Shown here: piece by piece, positions 47,958-58,659 of the stretch
Numbering within the stretch: the stretch's first letter is position 1
How the letters are laid out: each line of letters begins with the position of its first letter
Source: Prochlorococcus marinus str. AS9601
GTDB taxonomy: Bacteria > Cyanobacteriota > Cyanobacteriia > PCC-6307 > Cyanobiaceae
Assembly (NCBI RefSeq): GCF_000015645.1
Contig: NC_008816.1
Span: forward strand, 1,240,001-1,304,000
Length of the DNA: 64,000 nucleotides
Direction: 5' to 3'
Program-made: the position numbers and the translations under genes
Notes under the pieces: model-generated
Databases searched by the model: none
What the model saw: only the letters and a program-made list of their open reading frames with translations
Told to the model about the DNA's origin: nothing

Positions 47958-49352
47958 GTGCTAACAAACACAAAACCAGACGAAAAAATTTTTCAAAAGA
48001 ATTCAACTACTGGTAGTTATTGGATAACCACATTTGGATGCCAAATGAACAAGGCTGATTCTGAGAGAATGGCTGGTACATTGGAGAAAATGGGATATAC
48101 CAGAGCAGATAATGAATTAAATGCGGATTTGGTCTTGTACAATACATGCACAATCAGAGATAACGCGGAGCAAAAAGTCTATAGCTTTCTAGGAAGACAA
48201 GCAAAAAGAAAGCACAAAACACCTAGCTTAAAACTTGTTGTTGCAGGTTGCCTTGCTCAGCAGGAGGGAGAGTCCTTACTAAGGAGAGTCCCAGAACTTG
48301 ATCTGGTTATGGGGCCTCAACACGTAAATAATCTTGAGAATCTTCTGGGGAAAGTTGATTTAGGAAATCAAGTTGCTGCCACAGAAGAAAACTTCATTTC
48401 TGAAGACATAACAAGTGCCAGAAGAGAAAGCTCTATTTGTGGCTGGGTTAATATCATTTATGGATGTAATGAAAGATGTTCATATTGTGTAGTCCCCTCT
48501 GTAAGAGGAAAAGAGCAATCAAGATATCCAAATGCGATAAAAAGTGAGATTCAAAAATTAGCTGGTGATAATTTTAAAGAAATTACTCTTTTGGGTCAGA
48601 ACATTGATGCATATGGTAGAGATCTTCCAGGAACAACAAAAGAGGGAAGAAAAGAAAATACTTTAACTGATCTTTTATATTATATTCATGATGTTAAAGG
48701 AATTCGCAGAATAAGATTTGCTACTAGTCATCCAAGATATTTTTCAAAAAGGTTGATTCAAGCTTGTTATGAACTTGATAAAGTCTGTGAACATTTCCAT
48801 ATTCCTTTCCAAAGTGGAAATGATGAGATTTTAAAGCAAATGTCCAGAGGATATACTATCAAAAAGTATAAAAATATTATCGAGAATATAAGATCATTAA
48901 TGCCAGATGCATCAATCACAGCTGACGCAATAGTTGCATTCCCAGGAGAAACCGAAAAACAATACCAAGATACGTTAAAGCTAATAACAGAAATTGGCTT
49001 TGATCAAGTAAATACAGCAGCATACTCTCCAAGACCAAATACGCCTGCGGCAGTTTGGTCGAATCAACTTTCAGAAGAGGTGAAAAAAGCTAGATTGCAA
49101 GAAATAAATGATTTGGTCGAGAAAACTGCTAGGAGCAGAAACAAAAGATACATAAATAATATAGAAAGCGTTTTAATTGAGGGTTTAAATCCAAAAAATT
49201 CCTCGCAAATTATGGGTAGAACTAGAACGAATAGACTAACTTTCGTAGAGATTCCAAAAAACATTGACTTTAATTTTTCATTGGGAGATGAGATAGATGT
49301 CAGAATTAATGAAACAAGACCTTTCTCTTTAACAGGCGAACTTTATCTATAA
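47958..49352 (+). CDS. miaB: tRNA-2-methylthio-N6-dimethylallyladenosine synthase
   Basis: MiaB is a radical-SAM enzyme that adds a methylthio group to i6A37. The N-terminal MTTase domain has TFGCQMN (about 25-31), [13 protein letters not shown] and [10 protein letters not shown]. The radical-SAM domain has the CNERCSYC cluster (about 171-178) and the C-terminal TRAM domain follows. The GTG at 47958 gives 464 residues. It is followed by ddl after 12 nt. Confidence 0.95.
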   Translation: MLTNTKPDEKIFQKNSTTGSYWITTFGCQMNKADSERMAGTLEKMGYTRADNELNADLVLYNTCTIRDNAEQKVYSFLGRQAKRKHKTPSLKLVVAGCLAQQEGESLLRRVPELDLVMGPQHVNNLENLLGKVDLGNQVAATEENFISEDITSARRESSICGWVNIIYGCNERCSYCVVPSVRGKEQSRYPNAIKSEIQKLAGDNFKEITLLGQNIDAYGRDLPGTTKEGRKENTLTDLLYYIHDVKGIRRIRFATSHPRYFSKRLIQACYELDKVCEHFHIPFQSGNDEILKQMSRGYTIKKYKNIIENIRSLMPDASITADAIVAFPGETEKQYQDTLKLITEIGFDQVNTAAYSPRPNTPAAVWSNQLSEEVKKARLQEINDLVEKTARSRNKRYINNIESVLIEGLNPKNSSQIMGRTRTNRLTFVEIPKNIDFNFSLGDEIDVRINETRPFSLTGELYL

Positions 49353-49364
49353 TTTTTTTTCTAA

Positions 49365-50432
49365 ATGATTGGGGGAAAGAAAAAATGTATTGGGTTAATA
49401 TTTGGTGGTAATTCCAATGAACATGAAGTATCGATATCCTCTGCAAAAACAGTTTTTCAAGCATTTAAATCAGAAATAAACAAAGAACGCTTTACGATAA
49501 GAGCTTTTTACATAAACAAATATGGAGATTGGCTTGATAGTGATAGTTCAGAAAAAATCCTAATTGATGAATCTAAAAACAAAAACACAACAAAAAAACA
49601 AATTTTCAATCAAGAAAAAATTAACTTCCTGGACGGAGTTGATTTTCAAAATGTTGATGTTTGGTTTCCTCTTTTACATGGAATTAATGGAGAAGACGGA
49701 TCAATTCATGGCTTACTGAGATTCACAAAGAAACCTTTAGTCGGATGTGGAATTATAGGCTCTGCACTTGGAATGGATAAAATATTGATGAAAATAATTT
49801 TCTCAAATCTAAAAATTCCACAAGTTAATTATCTAGTTTTTCAGAATCAAGATCTTAACGATGAGGAAGTAAAAAATAAGTTAATTCATGAAATCTTAAA
49901 AAAATTAAATTTTCCTGTTTTTGTTAAACCATCGAACTCCGGATCATCTCTAGGCATCTCCAAAGTCATAAATAAGTCAGAAATAATACCAGCATTAGAA
50001 AAAGCTCGGGGAATAGATCCAAGTATCTTAATAGAGGAAGGTTTAGAGGTAAGGGAGATTGAATGCGGAATAATTGGGAATTCAAAACTCTTAACCTCTG
50101 AGATAGGTGAAGTTAATTACAAAAGTGATTGGTATGATTACAACTCAAAATATCACTCAAATAACAAAATAATTATCCCAGCCGAAATAGATTCTAAAAT
50201 CTCAAAAGAAATTAAAGAAATCGCTATTAAAAGTTGTAGAGCACTAAATATTTTCGGTTTTGCGAGAGTAGATTTCTTTTTAGAAAAATCTTCAAATAAA
50301 ATTTTTTTAAATGAAATAAATACAATTCCTGGTTTTACAAAAAATAGTATGTTCCCAATGCTTTGGAAAGCTTCAGGTTTAAAAATTGAACAACTTGTGG
50401 CTAAACTGGTAGATATATCTTTAGATTTGTAA
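49365..50432 (+). CDS. ddl: D-alanine-D-alanine ligase
   Basis: Ddl makes the D-Ala-D-Ala end of the peptidoglycan stem. It has GLIFGGNSNEHEVSISSA at about 9-26, PLLHGINGEDG near 101, the ATP-grasp KPSNSGSSLGISKV and the metal-binding FLNEINTIPG near 317. At 355 residues it is slightly longer than many. It heads the division run ddl, small protein, ftsQ, ftsZ, which is a conserved gene order. Confidence 0.94.
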   Translation: MIGGKKKCIGLIFGGNSNEHEVSISSAKTVFQAFKSEINKERFTIRAFYINKYGDWLDSDSSEKILIDESKNKNTTKKQIFNQEKINFLDGVDFQNVDVWFPLLHGINGEDGSIHGLLRFTKKPLVGCGIIGSALGMDKILMKIIFSNLKIPQVNYLVFQNQDLNDEEVKNKLIHEILKKLNFPVFVKPSNSGSSLGISKVINKSEIIPALEKARGIDPSILIEEGLEVREIECGIIGNSKLLTSEIGEVNYKSDWYDYNSKYHSNNKIIIPAEIDSKISKEIKEIAIKSCRALNIFGFARVDFFLEKSSNKIFLNEINTIPGFTKNSMFPMLWKASGLKIEQLVAKLVDISLDL

Positions 50433-50442
50433 TTTAAATCAA

Positions 50443-50853
50443 ATGTTGCATGGACTTCTTTGGTTACCATTACTTTTAATCTTCATTTTATTAACTGCGC
50501 TTGGATGGTTAGAAAGAAGAAGGCAAAATCTTTTTAGAAGTTGGGCGAGTGATTCTGAACTATGCAAGTTAGACAGTTCAGGTGCAGCCTCTTTAAAAGA
50601 TGGGGAGTTAAGGTGGAGCGCATTTGAAGCTGGTAAATTTGAAGAAAAAGATAGTTTTATAATCAAAAAACTAGAGTTGGTTGAATTAATGGCACTAACT
50701 TCAGGAGAAGCTCCTCTAACAAATGAATCTCAAGGTAAGTGCAGGTTGAGATTAGTAGGTGACGGGAAAGAGATGGATGTACCTTTTTCAGATGCAGAAC
50801 AAGCGAGAGAATGGATGGATCAATTGATGGAAAAAGCTAGATGTGACCTTTGA
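50443..50853 (+). CDS. Small membrane-anchored protein between ddl and ftsQ
   Basis: The 136-residue product has one N-terminal membrane span (about residues 4-22), then a soluble part with SWASDSELCKLDSSGAASLK and an acidic-basic C-terminus ending DAEQAREWMDQLMEKARCDL. It overlaps ftsQ by 11 nt. Placement in the division run suggests a link to the divisome or cell wall, but I recognise no family; this is context only. Confidence 0.65.
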   Translation: MLHGLLWLPLLLIFILLTALGWLERRRQNLFRSWASDSELCKLDSSGAASLKDGELRWSAFEAGKFEEKDSFIIKKLELVELMALTSGEAPLTNESQGKCRLRLVGDGKEMDVPFSDAEQAREWMDQLMEKARCDL

Positions 50854-51574
50854 AAACCAAAAAAAAATCAAAAATAGAAGCTTTTTTTTTCTAATTTCAT
50901 TTTTCTTTTTAACAAGCTTATTAAGCATAAAAACTCTCAAAAAAGTTGATATTAAGGACATTAGGGTTTCTGGTAGTGAATTATTTTCACCGAATGATGT
51001 GATAAATAATTCATCTTTAAAATTCCCGATCCGATTAATTTTTGTCAAAACTTATTTGTTAGAACAAGAGTTAAAACAAAATTTGTCTCTCAAGAATGTT
51101 TCAGTAAACAGAGAATTATTTCCTTTTGGTTTGAAAGTTCATATTGATTCAAGAATCCCAATAGCTTACGGTGAGAGAATATTAAAAGATAAAAAAATAT
51201 TAGGCTACATTGATAAAGATGGAATTTTTATAAATAGACAAAATGCAGACAAAAAAACTTTAAACAAATTAACCATAGAAGTGTTTGGATGGAAAGAAAA
51301 ATTTAAAAAAATATTATCTGATATTTTTATCGCTATAGAAAATTATGAATTAGAGATAGTTAAAATAACTTTTTCATCCGATGGGTTTCTAACTGTTGAG
51401 GAAAAAGATTTAAAAACAATATTCTTAGGATTTAAGCCAAATTTAATCAACTATCAATTACAAATAATCAATAATCTGAAAAATGAATTTAAGAAAAGTA
51501 GCTTTTCAAAAAAAATAGATAATATTGATCTTACTAACCCAGATAAACCAAAAATAAAAGTGTTCAAACCCTAA
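50843..51574 (+). CDS. ftsQ: Cell division protein FtsQ
   Basis: FtsQ bridges early and late division proteins. A short cytosolic N-terminus is followed by one membrane span (SFFFLISFFFLTSLLSI, about 13-29), then a POTRA domain (IKDIRVSGSELFSPNDV) and a beta domain. Start GTG 50843, overlapping the upstream gene by 11 nt. The 243-residue length fits. Weak conservation is normal for this family; the gene order beside ftsZ supports the call. Confidence 0.85.
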   Translation: MTFENQKKIKNRSFFFLISFFFLTSLLSIKTLKKVDIKDIRVSGSELFSPNDVINNSSLKFPIRLIFVKTYLLEQELKQNLSLKNVSVNRELFPFGLKVHIDSRIPIAYGERILKDKKILGYIDKDGIFINRQNADKKTLNKLTIEVFGWKEKFKKILSDIFIAIENYELEIVKITFSSDGFLTVEEKDLKTIFLGFKPNLINYQLQIINNLKNEFKKSSFSKKIDNIDLTNPDKPKIKVFKP

Positions 51575-51753
51575 TATTTAAAAAAGGATTTTGAGTAATT
51601 TTTTTTAATTATTGTAGTGTTGATATGGGTTTTGCATTCAAAACAAAATATTTAATAAATAAATATTTTTAGGATTTTCCTCAACAAATTCCTACAGATG
51701 AGCGCAGTAAGTTCATAATGCACCCAATACTAGTAATAGATTCCTATTAAGAG

Positions 51754-52869
51754 ATGAGCTTCGGTAACAATCCAAACTTTGATCAATCGAGAGAAATCCT
51801 TCCAAGCCAAAACGCCAAAATAGAAGTTATTGGTGTAGGTGGTGGTGGCAGTAATGCAGTCAATAGAATGATAAATAGTGATTTAGAAGGTGTTTCATTT
51901 AGAGTCCTCAATACAGATGCACAAGCCCTACTACAATCTTCTGCAGAAAGTAGAGTTCAACTTGGACAAAACCTCACTAGAGGTTTAGGTGCAGGAGGGA
52001 ATCCAAGTATTGGACAAAAAGCAGCCGAAGAATCCAAAGAAGAACTTCAACAAGCTTTAGAGGGATCTGATCTAGTTTTTATAGCCGCTGGAATGGGTGG
52101 AGGAACTGGCACAGGTGCAGCTCCCGTTGTCGCAGAAGTAGCAAAACAAAGTGGTGCTCTAACTGTAGGTATAGTAACCAAACCTTTTTCTTTTGAGGGG
52201 AAAAGAAGAATGCGTCAAGCAGAGGAGGGGATCGCAAGACTAGCTGAAAACGTTGATACTCTTATTGTTATTCCAAACGACCGATTAAAAGATGTTATAG
52301 CAGGAGCTCCCCTTCAAGAAGCATTTAGGAATGCTGATGATGTTCTAAGAATGGGCGTCAAAGGCATAAGCGACATAATTACTTGCCCAGGATTAGTTAA
52401 TGTTGATTTTGCAGACGTAAGATCAGTTATGACAGAAGCTGGCACTGCTCTCCTCGGCATAGGAATAGGTTCAGGAAGATCGAGAGCTATAGAGGCGGCA
52501 CAGGCTGCAATGAATAGTCCTTTACTAGAAGCTGCTAGAATTGATGGAGCTAAAGGCTGCGTTATAAATATTACTGGTGGCAAAGACATGACTTTAGAAG
52601 ACATGACCTCTGCATCTGAAATTATTTATGATGTTGTTGATCAAGAAGCAAATATTATTGTTGGTGCAGTCGTTGATGAAGCAATGGAAGGGGAGATACA
52701 AGTTACTGTGATTGCTACAGGATTTGAGACAACTCAACCATTAAATCAACAAAGAATAAAAAACAGATTATCTAATCAACCCTTATATAATTTTTCCGAA
52801 AATAAAGAATCAGGAGCTAGTATTCCTGAGTTTTTGAGATTAAGGCAAAATAAAAAAGATATAGGTTAA
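51754..52869 (+). CDS. ftsZ: Cell division GTPase FtsZ
   Basis: FtsZ is the tubulin-like ring protein. The nucleotide-binding start [13 protein letters not shown] lies at about 27-39, the signature [17 protein letters not shown] at about 112-128 and [20 protein letters not shown] near 208. The C-terminus ends [16 protein letters not shown], matching the conserved tail that docks partners such as ZipN. It is 371 residues. A gap of 179 nt after ftsQ holds its own promoter region. Confidence 0.97.
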   Translation: MSFGNNPNFDQSREILPSQNAKIEVIGVGGGGSNAVNRMINSDLEGVSFRVLNTDAQALLQSSAESRVQLGQNLTRGLGAGGNPSIGQKAAEESKEELQQALEGSDLVFIAAGMGGGTGTGAAPVVAEVAKQSGALTVGIVTKPFSFEGKRRMRQAEEGIARLAENVDTLIVIPNDRLKDVIAGAPLQEAFRNADDVLRMGVKGISDIITCPGLVNVDFADVRSVMTEAGTALLGIGIGSGRSRAIEAAQAAMNSPLLEAARIDGAKGCVINITGGKDMTLEDMTSASEIIYDVVDQEANIIVGAVVDEAMEGEIQVTVIATGFETTQPLNQQRIKNRLSNQPLYNFSENKESGASIPEFLRLRQNKKDIG

Positions 52870-52883
52870 AAGGTAAAATAGAG

Positions 52884-52979
52884 TGACTCGGTTATCTCGC
52901 CTGCCTCAAGCATCCCTTGTGGCTGCTACCTTCCGGTCCTGACCAGGTTTAGGCGTTAAAACCGCGAAAGGCCGAGTCA
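52884..52979 (-). ncRNA. ffs: Signal recognition particle RNA (4.5S type)
   Basis: On the minus strand the segment reads CTGGTCAGGACCGGAAGGTA in its core, matching the SRP Alu-less small RNA apical loop (GGAAGGWAGCA with the flanking GTCAGG pairing). The ends TTGACTCGG and CCGAGTCA pair as a long terminal stem. Total about 96 nt. It runs opposite to ftsZ and panB. The protein partner Ffh is encoded at 24.8-26.3 kb. Confidence 0.92.
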
Positions 52980-53025
52980 AGATCATATTAGCAATTCTTG
53001 TTTAAAAAAGATACATAAATTTATT

Positions 53026-53799
53026 ATGTTACCTTCAGACCTAGTTAACTATAAAAAAAAATCTCGCAAAATCATTGCTCTAACAGCATGGGACTCCATA
53101 TCAGGATCTATTGCAGAACAAGCAAATGTTGATCTTGTACTAGTAGGAGATTCATTAGCAATGGTCTGTTTAGGATACAAATCGACATTGCCATTAACTT
53201 TGGAAAATATAATTTACCATACTAATGCTGTTTCTAGAGGATTCAAGAAGAAAATTGAGGAACAACCTTTAGTAGTTTCAGATATGCCTTTTCTAACTTA
53301 CCAATGTGGTGAGGATAAGGCTGTTGAGTATGCAGGGAAAATCATTCAGAGCACTTATGCAAAAGCTGTAAAAGTGGAAGGGGCAGAACCAGAAATACAA
53401 AAAGTTATCTCTAGATTAATAAGGATGGGAATCCCTGTTATGGGTCATATAGGTCTTACACCACAAAGCTACCTAAATATTGGATTAAGAAAACAAGGAG
53501 AAAGCTTAGCAAGCCAAGAAAAAATTAAGAAAGAGGCTTCAATTCTTGAAGAATTAGGATGTTTTTCAATAGTTCTTGAACATATTCCTGATTTGCTTGC
53601 TAAAGAAATAAAAAATTCTTTAACAATTCCCATAATAGGTATTGGTGCAGGCAATTATTGCGATGGGCAAGTAAGAGTTACTGCAGATTTGTTAGGCCTA
53701 AATGATGATCAACCACCATTTTGCCAACCAATTATCCAGGGAAAGAAATTATTTAAGGATAAATTAAAAGAATGGGTAGACTCTGAAAGACTTAATTAA
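53026..53799 (+). CDS. panB: 3-methyl-2-oxobutanoate hydroxymethyltransferase
   Basis: PanB adds a hydroxymethyl group to ketoisovalerate for pantothenate synthesis. The TIM-barrel motifs are TAWDSISGSIAEQANVDLVL, VGDSLAMVCLGY (metal Asp), DMPFLTY, VKVEGAE, GHIGLTPQS and IGIGAGNYCDGQV. At 257 residues it is complete. Ketoisovalerate comes from the branched-chain pathway, of which ilvC is at 57.7 kb. Its 3' end overlaps hemW by 8 nt, convergently. Confidence 0.96.
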   Translation: MLPSDLVNYKKKSRKIIALTAWDSISGSIAEQANVDLVLVGDSLAMVCLGYKSTLPLTLENIIYHTNAVSRGFKKKIEEQPLVVSDMPFLTYQCGEDKAVEYAGKIIQSTYAKAVKVEGAEPEIQKVISRLIRMGIPVMGHIGLTPQSYLNIGLRKQGESLASQEKIKKEASILEELGCFSIVLEHIPDLLAKEIKNSLTIPIIGIGAGNYCDGQVRVTADLLGLNDDQPPFCQPIIQGKKLFKDKLKEWVDSERLN

Positions 53800-55015
53800 T
53801 CTCATCCCACCACTTAAACATAGAAACAAGAACTTGATTGCTTAGTTCCATGCCATTAGGCTCACTTAAAAAGAATCTATAACCCTTTCTTACTAAAAGT
53901 CCACTTTCAAGAAACCTTTCCCATTCTTTGAGCAATTTACTAAAGTTGCTTTCAAATTTTTTGTTCTCCCAGTTTTGTTCTTGAAACACTTTTTTGATAT
54001 CTAAACCCTCTTTGAGTCTTAATCCCAACATTATTTTCTCATCAAGTTCTTTGTAGACAAAATCCTTATTAGTTAAGGATGAATCTAAATTAAATTCGTA
54101 TTGTCTAATTACCCATTCTTTATATTCTTTACTAACTCTTGGTCTAGTTAATTTTTCCCCCCAAGGTGAACTAGTGGAGCCTTGACCAAAACCCCACCAG
54201 CCTAAACCACTCCAATAAACTCTATTGTGTCTCGATTGATGTCCCGGAAGGCAATAGTTTGAGATTTCATATCTTGAATACCCTAAGTTTTTTAAAATTA
54301 AATGTGTTGATTCACTATTTCTAACAGCTTCTTCATCACTTGGGAGTTTTAATTTGCCTAAATTAACTAATTTCTTAAAAACAGTGCCATTTTCAATATT
54401 TAAATCGTAAATAGATAGATGCGGCGGTGAAAATGTTATTGCTTTTTTTAAGTCATCTTGCCATTCTTTAAATCCACTAAGTGGCAAGTTTTGTATTAAA
54501 TCTAAACTCCAGCTTTTTATTAACCCAGAATCATATTCTCTCTTCAACCAGAAACAAGATTTTTCTGCATCTTCTTTCAAATGACGCCTTCCCGACTTTT
54601 GAAGTACCTGATTATTAAAACTTTGTACTCCGAGACTAAATCTATTTATCCCAGCATTTATGAATCCAAAAAGATCATCTTGAGTAAAACTAGCTGGATC
54701 AATCTCCATAGTGATTTCAGCACCATAGTCAATGCCATAATTTTCTTTAAAAAGATCAATTAATTCTTTGATTTGGCTGGGATCTAAAATTGATGGTGTA
54801 CCACCTCCTATATAAATTGTCGATAGAGGTGATTTATGTTTAATTGACAATATTTCTTTAAATAAAAATTGCAAATACTCTTGAACAGTTTTGCTTCCAT
54901 AACCTTTTAAAGTTTCAACTTTGTTTCCTAATGGAATAACTGCAAAATCACAATAAAAACATCTTCTGTGGCAAAAAGGAATGTGCACATAAGCACTTCT
55001 TGGAAACTTATTCAT
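53792..55015 (-). CDS. hemW: HemW-like radical SAM protein (heme chaperone)
   Basis: The radical-SAM cluster motif HIPFCHRRCFYCDF lies at about 11-24, followed by YIGGGTPSIL and FSLGVQSFNNQVL. The HemW/HemN-like C-terminus is present. Missing the extra N-terminal residues of HemN oxidase, it fits HemW, now seen as a heme chaperone and often mislabelled coproporphyrinogen oxidase. At 407 residues it matches. The start is ATG 55015. Confidence 0.88.
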   Translation of the reverse strand: MNKFPRSAYVHIPFCHRRCFYCDFAVIPLGNKVETLKGYGSKTVQEYLQFLFKEILSIKHKSPLSTIYIGGGTPSILDPSQIKELIDLFKENYGIDYGAEITMEIDPASFTQDDLFGFINAGINRFSLGVQSFNNQVLQKSGRRHLKEDAEKSCFWLKREYDSGLIKSWSLDLIQNLPLSGFKEWQDDLKKAITFSPPHLSIYDLNIENGTVFKKLVNLGKLKLPSDEEAVRNSESTHLILKNLGYSRYEISNYCLPGHQSRHNRVYWSGLGWWGFGQGSTSSPWGEKLTRPRVSKEYKEWVIRQYEFNLDSSLTNKDFVYKELDEKIMLGLRLKEGLDIKKVFQEQNWENKKFESNFSKLLKEWERFLESGLLVRKGYRFFLSEPNGMELSNQVLVSMFKWWDEIN

Positions 55016-55110
55016 AATATAAATTCATTCTTAAGCTCCAAAAAAGTATTAAGGATCAAAAAAATAAGATCCTTATTTACTCAATTAATAAATCCTAGTA
55101 GATTATATAT

Positions 55111-56220
55111 ATGACAGATATTTTAGTATTAATTTTATTTGTATTGTCTGGGGCTGCTTCAGGATGGCTTGGTGTTGATTTATTGCCAGTAGACATACTC
55201 AAACAGGTTTCTAATGTAGAAGGTTTTAGAATTGTTTTAGCAATAATTGGTTTTTTTGTAGGATTAGCAGCTGGTTTTGTATTTCTTCAACTTAGAAAGA
55301 CGTTTCTTGATCAAATAAGAACAATGCCAACAGATTTACTAATAAGTAGGTCCGTTGGTTTAATTTTAGGATTACTTGTTGCGAATCTGCTACTTGCTCC
55401 AATACTATTAATTCCCTTCCCTAGAGAGGTTTTTTTCGCAAAACCCTTGGCAGCTATATTAAGCAACATTTTCTTTGGTGCGCTTGGTTATAAGTTGGCA
55501 GATACCCATGGAAGGACATTATTGAGATTATTCAATCCAAATAATACTGATGCATATCTAGTTAATGAAGGTATACTCCCTGCTGCAAGTCCAAAAATTC
55601 TAGATACCAGTGTAATTATTGATGGAAGAATCAATGGCCTATTAAGTTGCGGATTATTGGAAGGGCAATTAATTGTTGCTCAAAGTGTAATTGACGAATT
55701 ACAAACTTTAGCTGACTCAAGCAGTAATGAAAAAAGGTCGAAAGGCAGAAGAGGTCTCAAGTTATTAAAAGAATTAAGAGATCTATATGGGAGAAGACTT
55801 GTAATAAACCCAACAAAGTATGAAGGTAATGGGGTAGATGAAAAACTCTTGAAAATTACTGAGGATATGACAGGAACTTTAATTACGGCTGATTACAATC
55901 TTTCTCAGATTGCTGAAGTTAAAGAATTAAAAGTTATGAATTTGAGTGATCTAGTTATTGCTTTAAGGCCAGAAGTTCAACCAGGAGAATCACTGAATAT
56001 AAAAATCGTGAGAGAAGGCAAAGAAAAAATGCAAGGTATTGGATATTTAGATGACGGCACAATGGTTGTTATTGACGAGGCAAAGAATTTTGTTGGCAGC
56101 AGATTAGATATTATTATCACAGGAGCATTACAAACTCCCACTGGAAGAATGGTCTTTGGAAAACTAATAAATAATCCTGAGTCAAACAAATCTTTTAAAT
56201 CACCAGCGACACAGGGCTAA
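55111..56220 (+). CDS. PIN/TRAM-domain membrane protein
   Basis: Four hydrophobic segments occupy about residues 3-140, followed by a PIN-type nuclease domain (ILDTSVIIDGRINGL, about 163-177, with acidic residues on to NLSDLVIALRP) and a C-terminal TRAM domain (GIGYLDDGTMVVIDEAKNF). This layout is the PIN-TRAM membrane RNase family common in cyanobacteria and Firmicutes (YacL-like). The 369-residue length is typical. It stands 31 nt ahead of clpR. Confidence 0.88.
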   Translation: MTDILVLILFVLSGAASGWLGVDLLPVDILKQVSNVEGFRIVLAIIGFFVGLAAGFVFLQLRKTFLDQIRTMPTDLLISRSVGLILGLLVANLLLAPILLIPFPREVFFAKPLAAILSNIFFGALGYKLADTHGRTLLRLFNPNNTDAYLVNEGILPAASPKILDTSVIIDGRINGLLSCGLLEGQLIVAQSVIDELQTLADSSSNEKRSKGRRGLKLLKELRDLYGRRLVINPTKYEGNGVDEKLLKITEDMTGTLITADYNLSQIAEVKELKVMNLSDLVIALRPEVQPGESLNIKIVREGKEKMQGIGYLDDGTMVVIDEAKNFVGSRLDIIITGALQTPTGRMVFGKLINNPESNKSFKSPATQG

Positions 56221-56251
56221 ATCTAGCTAGAATCAGTTCAATCTTAATTTC

Positions 56252-56923
56252 GTGATACAAATGACTGTATCTGCTCCTTATTACGGGGAAAATACCGTTA
56301 TGAGGACCCCTCCCCCTGATCTCCCATCTCTTTTATTGAAAGAGCGAATTGTTTATCTTGGTTTACCATTATTTTCAGATGATGATGCTAAAAGACAATT
56401 AGGAATGGATGTAACTGAGCTAATCATTGCTCAACTTCTTTATTTAGAGTTTGAGGATCCAGAAAAACCAATCTATTTCTATATCAATTCAACGGGGACA
56501 AGTTGGTACACTGGTGATGCAGTTGGTTTTGAAACAGAAGCTTTTGCTATCTGCGATACAATAAGTTACATCAAGCCCCCAGTACACACAATATGTATCG
56601 GACAAGCAATGGGGACTGCCGCAGTTATCCTTTCATCTGGCACTAAGGGACAAAGGGCGGCTCTTCCACATGCTTCTATTGTTTTACATCAACCTATAAG
56701 CGGAGCAAGAGGCCAAGCAACCGATATCCAAATAAGAGCTGAGGAGGTTTTGAAAAATAAAAAATCAATGCTGGAGATTCTATCTCGTAATACTGGGAAG
56801 ACTATCGAAGAACTCTCAAAAGACTCTGACAGGATGAGTTATCTCAACCCCCAAGAAGCCCTAGATTATGGAGTTATCGATAGAATACTAACAAGTCAAA
56901 AAGATTTACCAAATAAAATTTAA
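56252..56923 (+). CDS. clpR: ClpR, inactive ClpP-like protease subunit
   Basis: The fold is ClpP (GTKGQRAALPHASIVLHQP), but the active-site serine position reads CIGQAMGTAAVIL with Gly121 where ClpP has Ser in GLAASMG. The oxyanion-loop segment NSTGTSWYTG also differs from NSPGGSV. This is the noncatalytic ClpR of cyanobacteria and plastids. It mixes with active subunits in a hetero-oligomer. The start may be GTG 56252 or ATG 56261. It is followed by clpP after 24 nt. Confidence 0.93.
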   Translation: MIQMTVSAPYYGENTVMRTPPPDLPSLLLKERIVYLGLPLFSDDDAKRQLGMDVTELIIAQLLYLEFEDPEKPIYFYINSTGTSWYTGDAVGFETEAFAICDTISYIKPPVHTICIGQAMGTAAVILSSGTKGQRAALPHASIVLHQPISGARGQATDIQIRAEEVLKNKKSMLEILSRNTGKTIEELSKDSDRMSYLNPQEALDYGVIDRILTSQKDLPNKI

Positions 56924-56947
56924 CTCTCACAAAACTATTTTAAAATC

Positions 56948-57559
56948 ATGCCAATAGGAACTCCAAGCGTGCCTTACAGACTTCCAGGAAGTCAGTACGA
57001 AAGATGGGTTGACATATACACAAGACTAGGTGTTGAAAGAATTCTTTTTCTTGGACAAGAAGTGAATGATGGAATTGCTAATAGCCTTGTAGCACAAATG
57101 CTTTATTTAGATTCTGATGATAATTCCAAACCTATCTATCTGTATATCAATAGCCCAGGAGGATCAGTAACTGCAGGCTTGGCTATATATGACACCATTA
57201 AATATGTAAAAAGTGATGTAGTAACCATATGCGTAGGCCTCGCAGCCTCCATGGGAGCTTTCCTTTTGGCCGCTGGCACAAAAGGTAAAAGAGTTGCTTT
57301 GCCCCATAGCAGAATAATGATACATCAACCCTTAGGGGGGACATCTCAACGTCAAGCAAGTGATATTGAAATAGAAGCTAAGGAAATTTTAAGAATTAAA
57401 GACATGTTAAATATGTCTATGGCAGATATGACAGGCCAATCATTTGAGAAAATTGAAAAGGATACTGATAGAGATTATTTTTTAAGTGCGGAAGAAGCAA
57501 AAAACTATGGCCTAATTGATAGAGTAATTACACATCCAAGCGAAGCAAATCAATCTTAA
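56948..57559 (+). CDS. clpP: ATP-dependent Clp protease proteolytic subunit
   Basis: The catalytic Ser101 lies in [13 protein letters not shown] and His126 in [12 protein letters not shown], with the Asp near 175 in the DTDRDYFLS segment; the oxyanion loop NSPGGSV is intact. The 203 residues are complete. It is coupled to clpR by 24 nt, the cyanobacterial ClpP3/ClpR pairing, and is part of the essential Clp core. Confidence 0.96.
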   Translation: MPIGTPSVPYRLPGSQYERWVDIYTRLGVERILFLGQEVNDGIANSLVAQMLYLDSDDNSKPIYLYINSPGGSVTAGLAIYDTIKYVKSDVVTICVGLAASMGAFLLAAGTKGKRVALPHSRIMIHQPLGGTSQRQASDIEIEAKEILRIKDMLNMSMADMTGQSFEKIEKDTDRDYFLSAEEAKNYGLIDRVITHPSEANQS

Positions 57560-57669
57560 ATTTTCTAAATTAATATTTTAATTTTAATTTTTAAATTAAT
57601 AATTATTTAGTTTATTTACACCTTTAAAGTCTAAAATATTAATTATTAAATGCAAAGAAACTACAACTA

Positions 57670-58659
57670 ATGACCCAACTCTTTTACGACACAGATGCTG
57701 ATCTAAGTCTTTTAAATAATAAAACAATAGCGATTATTGGATATGGTTCACAAGGTCATGCACATGCCCTAAACCTTAAAGATAGCGGTATGGATGTAAT
57801 TGTTGGATTATATAAAGGAAGTAAGTCTGAGAGCAAAGCTATTAGCGATGGACTACAAGTATTTAGCGTTTCTGAAGCTTGCGAAAAAGCAGATTGGATT
57901 ATGATTCTCCTCCCAGATGAGTTTCAGAAAGATGTTTACCTTAAAGAAATAGAACCAAACTTAAAAGAAGGAAAGATATTAAGTTTTGCTCATGGCTTCA
58001 ATATCAGATTCGGACTTATCAAACCTCCTAGTTTTGTGGATGTTGTAATGATTGCCCCAAAAGGACCTGGACACACTGTTCGTTGGGAATATCAGAATGG
58101 TCAAGGAGTTCCAGCATTGTTTGCCGTAGAGCAGGATTCTTCAGGGAATGCAAGATCATTGGCGATGGCTTACGCAAAAGGGATTGGCGGAACGAGAGCT
58201 GGGATTCTTGAAACAAACTTCAAAGAAGAAACAGAAACTGATTTATTTGGAGAACAAGCAGTTTTGTGCGGAGGGTTATCAGAACTCGTCAAATCAGGAT
58301 TCGAAACTCTTGTAGAGGCAGGCTATCAGCCCGAACTTGCTTACTTCGAATGCTTACATGAAGTTAAACTTATTGTTGATTTAATGGTGAAGGGAGGCTT
58401 ATCTCAAATGAGAGATTCCATTTCAAATACTGCAGAATATGGAGATTATGTAAGTGGTAAAAGACTTATCAATAGTGATACAAAGAAAGAAATGCAGAAA
58501 ATTCTAAAGGATATTCAAGATGGTACTTTCGCTAAGAATTTTGTGGAAGAATGCGATAAGAACAAACCCTTAATGACAAAATTAAGAGAAGAGAACTCAA
58601 AACATGAAATTGAGAAAGTGGGTAAAGGTCTGCGCTCGATGTTCAGTTGGCTGAAATAA
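57670..58659 (+). CDS. ilvC: Ketol-acid reductoisomerase
   Basis: IlvC acts in valine and isoleucine synthesis. The NADP-binding [17 protein letters not shown] lies at about 25-41, the KGPGHTVR region at about 131 and the metal-binding [12 protein letters not shown] (Asp and Glu) at about 191. At 329 residues it is the short class I form. It overlaps the following gene by 13 nt. Substrate ketoacids feed panB as well. Confidence 0.97.
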   Translation: MTQLFYDTDADLSLLNNKTIAIIGYGSQGHAHALNLKDSGMDVIVGLYKGSKSESKAISDGLQVFSVSEACEKADWIMILLPDEFQKDVYLKEIEPNLKEGKILSFAHGFNIRFGLIKPPSFVDVVMIAPKGPGHTVRWEYQNGQGVPALFAVEQDSSGNARSLAMAYAKGIGGTRAGILETNFKEETETDLFGEQAVLCGGLSELVKSGFETLVEAGYQPELAYFECLHEVKLIVDLMVKGGLSQMRDSISNTAEYGDYVSGKRLINSDTKKEMQKILKDIQDGTFAKNFVEECDKNKPLMTKLREENSKHEIEKVGKGLRSMFSWLK

